64,000 nucleotides of DNA, from the NCBI GenBank assembly GCA_963555705.1, contig OY743169.1, positions 4,712,014 to 4,776,013 on the forward strand, in the 5' to 3' direction. The notes beneath the pieces were generated by a model that did not search any database, was not told where the DNA came from, and was given only the letters and a program-made list of their open reading frames with translations. Below are positions 1-9,061 of the stretch, piece by piece. The position numbers and the translations under genes are program-made. The stretch comes from Ligustrum vulgare. Lineage: Eukaryota > Streptophyta > Magnoliopsida > Lamiales > Oleaceae. Each line of letters begins with the position of its first letter. Position 1 is the first letter of the stretch.

Positions 1-568
1 TTCATATACTTTTCCATATTTATACAAATAATATGCTCTTCATGATTATATATAATGGAGTCTTATCAATCATTCATATACTTTTCCATATTTATACAAA
101 TATTATGCTCTTCATGATTATATATAATGGAGTCTTATCAATCATTCATATACTTTTCCATATTTATACAAATATTATGCTCTTCATGATTATATATAAT
201 GGAGTATATAAATCATTCATATACTTTTCCATATTTATACAAATATTATGCTCTTCATGATTACATATAATGGAACCTCTCATGCTTGCATATATTTTCT
301 TAATTTAAATAATAAAAGTAATTTTTGTACAAATAAATATTGGGATAACATTGAATTAAGTACTTAGACTTAATATACTTTAAATCAAGAGAATGGAGAT
401 ATTTTTAGAAATTCGGAATTTAATTTAAAATCGAACGATCTCGATTATTTCTTGACTTGGCTATACGAATACGTCGTGGCGTTAACTTAATAAAAATGGG
501 TGAAATAGTAGCGACACGATTTTCTATTAAAATAATTATTAATCGCGTAAAAATTCTTGGTCGCTACA
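1..568 (-). repeat. LTR-1 (right-hand 568 bp only)
   Basis: This is the plus-strand right end of an LTR, identical in layout to 6684-7251. It holds four units of the 72-bp minisatellite (1-276) and then a unique part ending in GGTCGCTACA at 568. On the element's own strand this is the LTR start (TGTAGCGACC). The rest of the LTR lies left of the window. Confidence 0.88.
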
Positions 569-570
569 AA

Positions 571-581
571 CTTACCCCCTT
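571..581 (-). other. Polypurine tract, unit 1
   Basis: On the minus strand this reads AAGGGGGTAAG, two bases before the LTR start TGTAGCGACC. It follows the pol tail that encodes FEDEI, the usual layout at the 3' end of plant chromoviruses. The same tract is at 7254-7264 and 13937-13947. Confidence 0.85.
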
Positions 582-803
582 AAAATAATTTCGTCCTCGA
601 AATTAAACTTACTTGATCTTATGATTTCTGAACACTTAATCAGAATCTCTTCTTCTTCTTCTTATGTAGCATCATCGCTACCATATTTAACCCAACCATA
701 TTTAACCCACTGGACTTTGACTAAATGCATCAATTTGTTTTCTTAAGACATGAACTTTTCTATCAATAATAGACATATGTCTACTCATAAATTCTTCTGA
801 ATC
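572..803 (-). pseudogene. Chromovirus pol C-terminal remnant with chromodomain, unit 1
   Basis: Translating the minus strand from about 803 down gives an integrase-tail segment (SIIDRKVHVLRKQI), then after a frameshift a chromodomain-like stretch (HLVKVQWVKYGWVKYG, then SDDAT), a stop where the conserved Trp of the ATWE motif is expected, an acidic EEEEEIL run, and the terminal FNFEDEIILRG followed by a stop next to the polypurine tract. This order is characteristic of chromovirus pol proteins. VKYGW/VKYG is a small internal duplication. Frameshift and stop show that it is dead. It is the only recognisable retroviral coding sequence left in the unit and fixes the element's ancestry. Confidence 0.82.
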
Positions 804-1489
804 AAAATGAAAATTCCCAATCGTATGTGATATTTCATCATATCTTGTAGTACTCATGTAACCTGTCACTTATCATCGTATCATGTAACCTCAAATATTC
901 GTATTAATATCTCTAAAATCTTTACTAACATATCATACCATAATAATTTGTCATTTCTTCTTATCACCAAATATCCCAAAATAATTAAAACGATTACCTG
1001 AATATTTTCTATGTAATATACCCAAACATGTTATTCACATATCAACATAATCATCAGTTTATCTTTCCAATATTTGTAACCCAAAATTTCTGCAAAATTC
1101 AATAAACAAATATCTCCCAAATAATTAAAATTCTTAACTCAAATATCATAACATTTCCCGTAAGGTATTCCTTTCACTTGCACAAACTTATTAATCCTGA
1201 TTCAATACAGTCCTTATTTCACTTTCACGTATCCCCGTATTATTTCTATACCTTGATTATTATATCAAAATATCAGTACCCAAAATCCAAGAAAATATTC
1301 CATATCTCAAATCCCGTCATCATCAAATCTTCCTTTTATCAAGAAAGTAAACGGCGCATAACTCTTGTTCCCTCTTTTCCATTATTCTATTCCGCGCTTT
1401 CTTGCTGGAATCAATATCACGCGGATTCCCTCCGATCCTTAATGCTTTTAAATAGTTCATGCTGGGAAGAGGTTAGATCCATCAAAAAC
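804..1489. other. AT-rich internal region upstream of the NABP-like gene
   Basis: No gene is recognised here. The reading frame of the NABP-like protein stays open from codon 1178 (TTG), but the first methionine in it is at 1442 and the best start is at 1490. A TATA-like string TTTTAAATAG lies at 1447-1456, about 35 bp before the ATG, which is close for a promoter and may be chance. Repeated in units 2 and 3 at +6683 and +13366. Confidence 0.5.
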
Positions 1490-2041
1490 ATGGATATCAT
1501 TCTTACAAACATTCGCAAGTATTATTCCAGTCTTCCAATGAATGATCTGAGGAAAATTTATCGAATAAGACTCGAAAGATTGAGGTTGCTGATGGCTCAT
1601 GGTGTTTCAGAAGATGTTCGCTGGTTGATCGAAGCAAAGGTTCGACTATCTGGTGAATTACCTATGACATTTCCAAAGCACATGCCTGGTTTAGGCAAAA
1701 GCACCTTCGCAAAGAAACGAAGAGCAAAAAGGCTGAATGGTTGCTACAAATGTGCTCGTTGGAACTGTGATACTCGTTGCAAAACAGTAGGATATTCTTC
1801 TACTAATCGGGATGATAAAATCAAATTCATAAAGGGTGGACTGAGTAAGGAGTCTTTGGATGATATTCGACTGACTCTTGAGACGCACCCAAGTGGTTAT
1901 GTGCAACGTGAACTTCTCTCCTTATACGCTCAGTTTAACGAGGACAAAAATCGTTATAGTCTCCAAAATATAATAGCAAAAGATCCTGTTTGCCAGTCTG
2001 TTTTACAAAATGAGGCTTCTGGCAGTTCATCAATGATATAA
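1490..2041 (+). CDS. Zinc-finger protein resembling plant-virus cysteine-rich nucleic-acid-binding protein, unit 1
   Basis: A 183-residue protein on the strand opposite to the retroelement. ATG 1490 is chosen because it has a good context (A at -3, G at +4); a longer open frame runs upstream to 1178 but begins with TTG. The N-terminal 65 residues are predicted mostly helical and charged. A strongly basic stretch (KSTFAKKRRAKRL, residues 70-82) runs directly into four cysteines at 85, 88, 93 and 97 (C-x2-C-x4-C-x3-C), followed by a hydrophobic-basic segment (KFIKGGLSKESL, 112-123). That order matches the viral NABP family of carlaviruses and relatives, which bind nucleic acid and in one case act in the host nucleus. 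The finger spacing is shorter than in the viral family. The C-terminal 60 residues have no match I recognise. Nuclear, nucleic-acid-binding action is inferred. The gene lies 337 bp upstream of LOG on the same strand. Confidence 0.72.
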   Translation: MDIILTNIRKYYSSLPMNDLRKIYRIRLERLRLLMAHGVSEDVRWLIEAKVRLSGELPMTFPKHMPGLGKSTFAKKRRAKRLNGCYKCARWNCDTRCKTVGYSSTNRDDKIKFIKGGLSKESLDDIRLTLETHPSGYVQRELLSLYAQFNEDKNRYSLQNIIAKDPVCQSVLQNEASGSSSMI

Positions 2042-2100
2042 GGTAAATCTCTTGATACACATTTAAAATATTTTGCTGTTTTCTTTCACGCGTTTTGAAA

Positions 2101-2191
2101 ATAAAATATATTTTCCTTTCTCGAGTTTTGATAAAGCTGGAAATAAATATATTTTCCTTTCTCGAGGTTTGATAAAGCTGGAAATAAATCA
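2101..2191. repeat. 41-bp direct duplication between the two cargo genes
   Basis: The string TTTTCCTTTCTCGAG followed by TTTGATAAAGCTGGAAATAAA occurs twice with a 41-bp offset (2111 and 2152), one base apart in sequence. It lies just downstream of the NABP-like stop codon. Present in all three units. Confidence 0.75.
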
Positions 2192-2295
2192 CCGAAAGGT
2201 GATATCTTTGGTAAAACAGTCAAAAGTTGGCCGATTTTGTCAAAAGTAAATCTTTACTTTTTCAGAATCAATCAAAAACAGTAAGTTTTTCCGGC

Positions 2296-2304
2296 TTTAA
2301 ATAG
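2296..2304 (+). promoter_or_regulatory. TATA box of the LOG gene
   Basis: TTTAAATAG lies 75 bp upstream of the LOG start codon and is followed by an AC/CT-rich leader (ATCACATCTTCTTCG), the usual layout of a plant core promoter. This suggests LOG has its own plus-strand promoter, independent of the minus-strand LTR promoter. Same element at 8979-8987 and 15662-15670. Confidence 0.55.
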
Positions 2305-2378
2305 CCAAACATATTTCATAGTTCAGGCATCCCAAAATCACATCTTCTTCGTAAGTTTTCTCTTCTATACTATCAAAG

Positions 2379-3032
2379 ATGGAAGCACCAAAACTTCGAC
2401 AGATCAAAACTATTTGTGTATTTTGTGGATCAAAAGTGGGGAAAGGTTTCAGTTATCTAGAAGCGGCCGTAGATCTTGGAAAGAAACTGGGGGAAAAAGG
2501 TATCACTCTTGTATATGGGGGTGGTAGCAGTGGTCTAATGGGTTGTGTTTCCCAATCTGCTCTTGCAGAGAAATCAAAAGTAATCGGTGTCATACCTGTC
2601 CCTTTGGTAGATGTTGCAGGAAAAACACGAGGGCATGAAGTTCAAACCTTATCCATCCATGAACGCATAACTTGTATGCTATATGGTTCTGATGCCTTTA
2701 TAGCCCTGCCCGGAGGTTTTGGTACCTTAGAAGAAATCTTTAACATTACCTCGTGGGCTCAACTAGATCTCCATACTAAGCCTATTGGGCTTCTGAATGT
2801 TAACAATTTCTTTGATGGCTTGTTAACCTTTCTTGATTATGCTGTGGAACAGGGATTCATCTCTCCATTTTCCAGAAGGCTCCTTATTTCTGCTCCTACT
2901 ATTGATGAACTACTGGATAAGCTGCAGTCATATATCTCAATACAAGATCCAGCAGGGGTTAAGATAGATTGGTCGCAAGGAAGGGGAATCAAGCGAAAAT
3001 GGAGTCCGGTTAATGTAAACTTAACTTTATGA
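2379..3032 (+). CDS. LOG: LOG-type cytokinin riboside 5'-monophosphate phosphoribohydrolase, unit 1
   Basis: 217 residues, the normal length of plant LOG enzymes, which release active cytokinin bases from their riboside 5'-monophosphates in the cytosol or nucleus. Visible signatures: N-terminal ICVFCGS (12-18), the Rossmann-type VYGGGSSGLMG (45-55), and the nucleotide-binding PGGFGTLEE (111-119) followed by WAQL and KPIGLLN. The plant motif usually written QRKAEM is here ERITCM (95-100): the arginine (96) remains but the lysine after it is Ile. The C-terminus continues into a basic tail (GIKRKW). The frame is uninterrupted and has no introns, whereas plant LOG genes normally have several, so this copy probably came through RNA. 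ATG 2379 has a good context. It sits antisense inside an LTR element; own TATA box at 2296. Whether it is expressed or active is unknown. Confidence 0.93.
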   Translation: MEAPKLRQIKTICVFCGSKVGKGFSYLEAAVDLGKKLGEKGITLVYGGGSSGLMGCVSQSALAEKSKVIGVIPVPLVDVAGKTRGHEVQTLSIHERITCMLYGSDAFIALPGGFGTLEEIFNITSWAQLDLHTKPIGLLNVNNFFDGLLTFLDYAVEQGFISPFSRRLLISAPTIDELLDKLQSYISIQDPAGVKIDWSQGRGIKRKWSPVNVNLTL

Positions 3033-3042
3033 ATCTTAGAAT

Positions 3043-3255
3043 AGGTGGGGGTAGAGTACGGAGTATTCTTACTCTCGAGACACCCCTCTAATTTCCTAGG
3101 ATTTCCTTAATGTTTAAATCTTGTGTGTACCTCAAAGGTTCCAGGTGGTAGATTACGGAGTATTCTTACTCTCGAAACACACCTCTTTGAAGGTTTCTTT
3201 ATTTCCTCAAAAGGTCAGAGGTGGTAGGATACGGCTACTCCGGAAACACATCTCT
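3043..3255. repeat. Three imperfect hairpin repeats 3' of LOG
   Basis: Three related blocks at 3043-3088, 3143-3186 and 3218-3255 each read roughly GGTGGTAGxxTACGGAGTA-TTCT-TACTC-TCGAAACACACCTCT. The first two contain the short inverted pair GAGTA/TACTC and all three have an outer pairing of AGGTG/GAGG with CACCT/CTCT-type ends. They start 10 bp after the LOG stop codon and could fold in its 3' UTR. Function unknown. Repeated in units 2 and 3. Confidence 0.6.
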
Positions 3256-4183
3256 CAATTTGAGGAATTTCCCATGTTGCTTTCTTTTGCTTTTGCGTGT
3301 TTCATGTATTTCTTTCCAGTGTGACTCTTGTGTGTTCTCCTTACGAGAAAATAATAATATCTCTGTTATCATCTACTAAATCTCGTTTGTGATGTAAATG
3401 AATTTGCATGTCTAACCTCAATTCTCTTAGTGATTGCATACCATACTATGCTCTTAATTCCAAACGATAAAATTCTAGGCAGAGTTTCCTTTGAAATTTG
3501 GACTTATTCAAACCGTAAGCATACTTCATAACTCACAATAATAAATAATTCCACATTTGATCACAACGATCTAAAAATTGACCACAATTTCATCAAACTT
3601 CAATATCATAAAAAATATTCCAGAAAATCAATTCATAATTCCTCAACATAGAAATTTCAAATCATAGTCGTCAATATCACAATATCACTTCCTTCAATAC
3701 CTTAATTGGCTCAAAAGATTACTCATACTTATATTTATAAGTCATAAATCATATTCCCAAAATTTAATCACAAGGCCAAAGTTCATAATAAATTTCTCTT
3801 CAATATAGAGGCATAATTCACTTACTCAACATAATATCCATTACTTAATTCCCAATAACCAAATCTTTAAATCTCTAACTTCATAATGCTTCTCATAAAA
3901 GTCTCATTAAAATCATATCACTTATAATCTTAACATCTCATAAAACTTCATAAAATTGGCTCGCTATTTCTCATTAAATCTAAATGATAGATAATCTGAA
4001 CATATTTCTAATCATTTCTGTTGACTTCTCATACTTAATGCCATGTCTAAAATCAATTATGCAAAGTCCATTTAAGGTTTATCATTTCTAAACTCGAGGA
4101 CAACAATTATTTTGAAAATCATTCTTAAGTCATATTATTCATATTATGCTCAACACCCGTTCTCTTTCTTTCTTTTCTTTCTG

Positions 4184-4222
<39 letters not shown>

Positions 4223-5312
4223 CAGAATTGAAACTTGAAGAGTGGTACCAATAATCATCCACAGTTTTTCCTTGCTTTTAAGCAAAGGTAGTGATAAAGG
4301 GATAAATTATTGAACCGAAAATTGAAACTTGAAGAGGAAGTACTAATAACCATCCACAGTTTTTCCCTTGTTTTTACACAAAGGTAGTGATAAAGGGATA
4401 AATTATTGTACGAATTCATTATCAATTTTGTTTGTTTAATATATTATTCCATATATTTTGGGCAAAAGTTACAACCCAACTTAATTTCTAATTGAGTCAA
4501 TCTTACTAAGCTTAATATGCACCAAAATTCATATAAATATCCTCTCTGTCTCATGATTCTACATTGAAAAGAATAAAAAAATTGAGTCTTCTATCAATTT
4601 ATATCATACTTGACATGTATATTATGTGTAACACATAAAGATTCATAACATATGAATATTTCATACTTAACATGCTTCAATATAATCATAAATGCCATGT
4701 AATTGCTATTATACATAACATACCTGGTTCGAGGAGTCAATACGTGGAGAGTGACATAGTAGAGTGATGAGTTAAAATATTTCATATAATCTTATTTTCC
4801 TTTAATCAACAATAATTTAATGTGGTTGTATCCAAATCAACATTTTCTTGAATCATAATTCCTAATTAATCACAGTCTTCAAAACAAATCCAATATCGAT
4901 ATAGTAATTATCTCCCCATCAATAATTAATAACTTAACCCAAATAAAATTTATCGTCAAATCTTATTTTTCCTTTAGTCCCCGAACTTCTAGAAATTTAT
5001 CAAAGACATCAATATAAACATCAAATCACTAACTAATTATATTCCATAAAATTTTCAGGACATTACAAACTCCATTGCTTAAAATGAATTTTGTCATTGA
5101 AATTCGCACATCAAATTTCATCATGCTTTTCAAAATCATAACCATACTTGACATGTGAAAATTCAACTTTTTTTTTATAATGAATAGTGATTTCGTTCAC
5201 TGTTCATCATGAATAGCACGTCGTTTTACTGTTCACGTGAATAGTGATTTTTTTTTTTTTTTTTAAAGAAATAAAATTTCAAAAATCTACAGAATCGTTT
5301 TTAAAACTCTTT
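3256..5312. other. Non-coding 3' half of internal region, unit 1
   Basis: AT-rich with no recognisable gene or gag remnant on either strand. It contains a poly-T run (about 4186-4222) whose length differs between units, an imperfect 94-bp tandem duplication (4227-4410), and near the primer-binding site several copies of TTCACTGTTCA / GTGAATAGTGA (5195-5250), a motif seen in the leader of plant chromoviruses. Confidence 0.6.
4227..4410. repeat. 94-bp imperfect tandem duplication
   Basis: ATTGAAACTTGAAGAG... at 4227 recurs at 4321; both copies contain CCATCCACAGTTTTTCC or its near match and AAAGGTAGTGATAAAGGG before ATAAATTATTG. Present in each unit. Confidence 0.75.
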
Positions 5313-5324
5313 GCTCTGATACCA
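5313..5324 (-). other. Primer-binding site for initiator tRNA-Met
   Basis: On the minus strand this is TGGTATCAGAGC, the classic complement of the 3' end of plant tRNA-iMet, four bases after the end of LTR-2. It shows reverse transcription is primed leftward through the internal region. Confidence 0.9.
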
Positions 5325-5838
5325 ACTTTGACGACCCGAATTCTCGACCATTCGAGTGCCACTAAAAGTGACTCATATCATATTATCGAGACTTAAATAG
5401 TAATGTAAAATTATTCAAAAGAATAATTAGAATCCCATAATTTAATTTGTGAATAAAAATAGAACATAATTTTCTTACATAAAGTTCAACATAATTATCT
5501 CATCAATCTTAACCACTTTTGCCACTTCCATGTTGACCGCCTCGAACCTTCAATTATCTGAAAATGGTAAATATCGTGGAGTGAGATTTATAAAATCCCA
5601 GTAAGTATACCAAGCATAAATTTTCTTTTGAAAGCATATGGATCATTTTCATCATAACATAGGATAGGATCGAAATACTCATAAACATAGGGAGACACAA
5701 GAATTTTACCGAACTTAAATGGCAAGAATTCTTATGTGTAGCGCTACTAAACTCCGGTCCCCTTAGCATAATCATAAACATATCATATGGAACCCATAAC
5801 AATCTTGTGAGATTGATTTCATAGCAATGATCCAAACA

Positions 5839-6462
5839 TTTTCATAAAAACATAAGATATACTTACTTGTCATAAAAACATACTTACTTTTCATAAAAAC
5901 ATAAGGTGTATTTACCTTTCATAAAAACATACTTACTTTTCATAAAAACATAAGATATACTTACTTGTCATAAAAACATACTTACTTTTCATAAAAACAT
6001 AAGGTGTATTTACCTTTCATAAAAACATACTTACTTTTCATAAAAACATAAGATATACTTACTTGTCATAAAAACATACTTACTTTTCATAAAAACATAA
6101 GGTGTATTTACCTTTCATAAAAACATACTTACTTTTCATAAAAACATAAGATATACTTACTTGTCATAAAAACATACTTACTTTTCATAAAAACATAAGG
6201 TGTATTTACCTTTCATAAAAACATACTTACTTTTCATAAAAACATAAGATATACTTACTTGTCATAAAAACATACTTACTTTTCATAAAAACATAAGGTG
6301 TATTTACCTTTCATAAAAACATACTTACTTTTCATAAAAACATAAGATATACTTACTTGTCATAAAAACATACTTACTTTTCATAAAAACATAAGGTGTA
6401 TTTACCTTTCATAAAAACATACTTACTTTTCATAAAAACATAAGATATACTTACCTTTTAAA
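5839..6462. repeat. 98-bp minisatellite in LTR-2
   Basis: AGATATACTTACTTG recurs exactly every 98 bp (5855, 5953, 6051, 6149, 6247, 6345, then 6443 with a variant end), giving six full units plus a partial one. Each unit is built of four sub-repeats of TCATAAAAACATA with alternating endings of about 29 and 20 bp. The 93-codon frame at its left edge (5554-5835, minus) is not supported as a gene. Confidence 0.95.
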
Positions 6463-6683
6463 AGATTAAAATGAAGTGTAGTAGTAAATTGACCAAAACT
6501 TTCTTGACCACCTTGAATTTCTCTTACTTGTGGATTTTGTCAAGAGATTGGAAATAAGTGTATATGTGTAGAGTTGTGTGTAAAAGAGATGGGTTTAAAT
6601 AGATGTATAAAGTTGGCATATTGTAAACATAATCATTCAATTCTATTAATTTTAACACATCATTTTCTTAAAGTAAAGCACCA

Positions 6684-6958
6684 TTCATATACTTTTCCAT
6701 ATTTATACAAATAATATGCTCTTCATGATTATATATAATGGAGTCTTATCAATCATTCATATACTTTTCCATATTTATACAAATATTATGCTCTTCATGA
6801 TTATATATAATGGAGTCTTATCAATCATTCATATACTTTTCCATATTTATACAAATATTATGCTCTTCATGATTATATATAATGGAGTATATAAATCATT
6901 CATATACTTTTCCATATTTATACAAATATTATGCTCTTCATGATTACATATAATGGAA
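6684..6958. repeat. 72-bp minisatellite in LTR-2
   Basis: Four units of TTCATATACTTTTCCATATT... with period 72, the last separated by 71. Because 72 is divisible by three, a 24-residue peptide pattern stays open through it; this is a side-effect of the period, not evidence of a gene. The same array is at 1-276 and 13367-13641, with five units at 20149-20494. Confidence 0.95.
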
Positions 6959-7253
6959 CCTCTCATGCTTGCATATATTTTCTTAATTTAAATAATAAAA
7001 GTAATTTTTGTACAAATAAATATTGGGATAACATTGAATTAAGTACTTAGACTTAATATACTTTAAATCAAGAGAATGGAGATATTTTTAGAAATTCGGA
7101 ATTTAATTTAAAATCGAACGATCTCGATTATTTCTTGACTTGGCTATACGAATACGTCGTGGCGTTAACTTAATAAAAATGGGTGAAATAGTAGCGACAC
7201 GATTTTCTATTAAAATAATTATTAATCGCGTAAAAATTCTTGGTCGCTACAAA

Positions 7254-7486
7254 CTTACCCCCTTAAAATAATTTCGTCCTCGAAATTAAACTTACTTGAT
7301 CTTATGATTTCTGAACACTTAATCAGAATCTCTTCTTCTTCTTCTTATGTAGCATCATCGCTACCATATTTAACCCAACCATATTTAACCCACTGGACTT
7401 TGACTAAATGCATCAATTTGTTTTCTTAAGACATGAACTTTTCTATCAATAATAGACATATGTCTACTCATAAATTCTTCTGAATC
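7254..7486 (-). pseudogene. Polypurine tract and chromodomain pol remnant, unit 2
   Basis: Same structure and same inactivating frameshift and stop as at 571-803; polypurine tract at 7254-7264. Confidence 0.82.
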
Positions 7487-8172
7487 AAAATGAAAATTCC
7501 CAATCGTATGTGATATTTCATCATATCTTGTAGTACTCATGTAACCTGTCACTTATCATCGTATCATGTAACCTCAAATATTCGTATTAATATCTCTAAA
7601 ATCTTTACTAACATATCATACCATAATAATTTGTCATTTCTTCTTATCACCAAATATCCCAAAATAATTAAAACGATTACCTGAATATTTTCTATGTAAT
7701 ATACCCAAACATGTTATTCACATATCAACATAATCATCAGTTTATCTTTCCAATATTTGTAACCCAAAATTTCTGCAAAATTCAATAAACAAATATCTCC
7801 CAAATAATTAAAATTCTTAACTCAAATATCATAACATTTCCCGTAAGGTATTCCTTTCACTTGCACAAACTTATTAATCCTGATTCAATACAGTCCTTAT
7901 TTCACTTTCACGTATCCCCGTATTATTTCTATACCTTGATTATTATATCAAAATATCAGTACCCAAAATCCAAGAAAATATTCCATATCTCAAATCCCGT
8001 CATCATCAAATCTTCCTTTTATCAAGAAAGTAAACGGCGCATAACTCTTGTTCCCTCTTTTCCATTATTCTATTCCGCGCTTTCTTGCTGGAATCAATAT
8101 CACGCGGATTCCCTCCGATCCTTAATGCTTTTAAATAGTTCATGCTGGGAAGAGGTTAGATCCATCAAAAAC

Positions 8173-8724
8173 ATGGATATCATTCTTACAAACATTCGCA
8201 AGTATTATTCCAGTCTTCCAATGAATGATCTGAGGAAAATTTATCGAATAAGACTCGAAAGATTGAGGTTGCTGATGGCTCATGGTGTTTCAGAAGATGT
8301 TCGCTGGTTGATCGAAGCAAAGGTTCGACTATCTGGTGAATTACCTATGACATTTCCAAAGCACATGCCTGGTTTAGGCAAAAGCACATTCGCAAAGAAA
8401 CGAAGAGCAAAAAGGCTGAATGGTTGCTACAAATGTGCTCGTTGGAACTGTGATACTCGTTGCAAAACAGTAGGATATTCTTCTACTAATCGGGATGATA
8501 AAATCAAATTCATAAAGGGTGGACTGAGTAAGGAGTCTTTGGATGATATTCGACTGACTCTTGAGACGCACCCAAGTGGTTATGTGCAACGTGAACTTCT
8601 CTCCTTATACGCTCAGTTTAACGAGGACAAAAATCGTTATAGTCTCCAAAATATAATAGCAAAAGATCCTGTTTGCCAGTCTGTTTTACAAAATGAGGCT
8701 TCTGGCAGTTCATCAATGATATAA
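8173..8724 (+). CDS. Viral-NABP-like zinc-finger protein, unit 2
   Basis: 183 residues, protein sequence identical to the unit 1 copy. The only coding difference noticed is silent: the third base of a Thr codon in the basic stretch (8388 A instead of C). Retention of an open frame in all copies fits either a very recent amplification or selection. Confidence 0.72.
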   Translation: MDIILTNIRKYYSSLPMNDLRKIYRIRLERLRLLMAHGVSEDVRWLIEAKVRLSGELPMTFPKHMPGLGKSTFAKKRRAKRLNGCYKCARWNCDTRCKTVGYSSTNRDDKIKFIKGGLSKESLDDIRLTLETHPSGYVQRELLSLYAQFNEDKNRYSLQNIIAKDPVCQSVLQNEASGSSSMI

Positions 8725-9061
8725 GGTAAATCTCTTGATACACATTTAAAATATTTTGCTGTTTTCTTTCACGCGTTTTGAAAATAAAATATATTTTCCT
8801 TTCTCGAGTTTTGATAAAGCTGGAAATAAATATATTTTCCTTTCTCGAGGTTTGATAAAGCTGGAAATAAATCACCGAAAGGTGATATCTTTGGTAAAAC
8901 AGTCAAAAGTTGGCCGATTTTGTCAAAAGTAAATCTTTACTTTTTCAGAATCAATCAAAAACAGTAAGTTTTTCCGGCTTTAAATAGCCAAACATATTTC
9001 ATAGTTCAGGCATCCCAAAATCACATCTTCTTCGTAAGTTTTCTCTTCTATACTATCAAAG

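Larger units (their letters stand above)
5329..7251 (-). repeat. LTR-2, complete (1923 bp)
   Basis: Bounded by TG (5329) and CA (7251) and shared by units 1 and 2: primer-binding site on its left, polypurine tract on its right. It contains a 98-bp minisatellite (5839-6462) and a 72-bp minisatellite (6684-6958). It is the same length as LTR-3 and nearly identical to it. Confidence 0.9.

Noticed and set aside
33..260. 75-codon open frame of 24-residue repeats (also 6716, 13399, 20181)
   Set aside because: It runs through a 72-bp minisatellite whose period is a multiple of three; copy number changes its length, and no promoter or start context supports a gene.
1178..1489. Long N-terminal extension of the NABP-like protein (287 residues from 1178)
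   Set aside because: The frame starts with TTG; the first methionines are at 1442 (poor context) and 1490 (good context). The extension lacks protein-like features beyond being open. It could still be an upstream exon, but there is no evidence for that.
5839..6462. Possible CRISPR-like array
   Set aside because: Units are contiguous tandem repeats without unique spacers, in a plant LTR.
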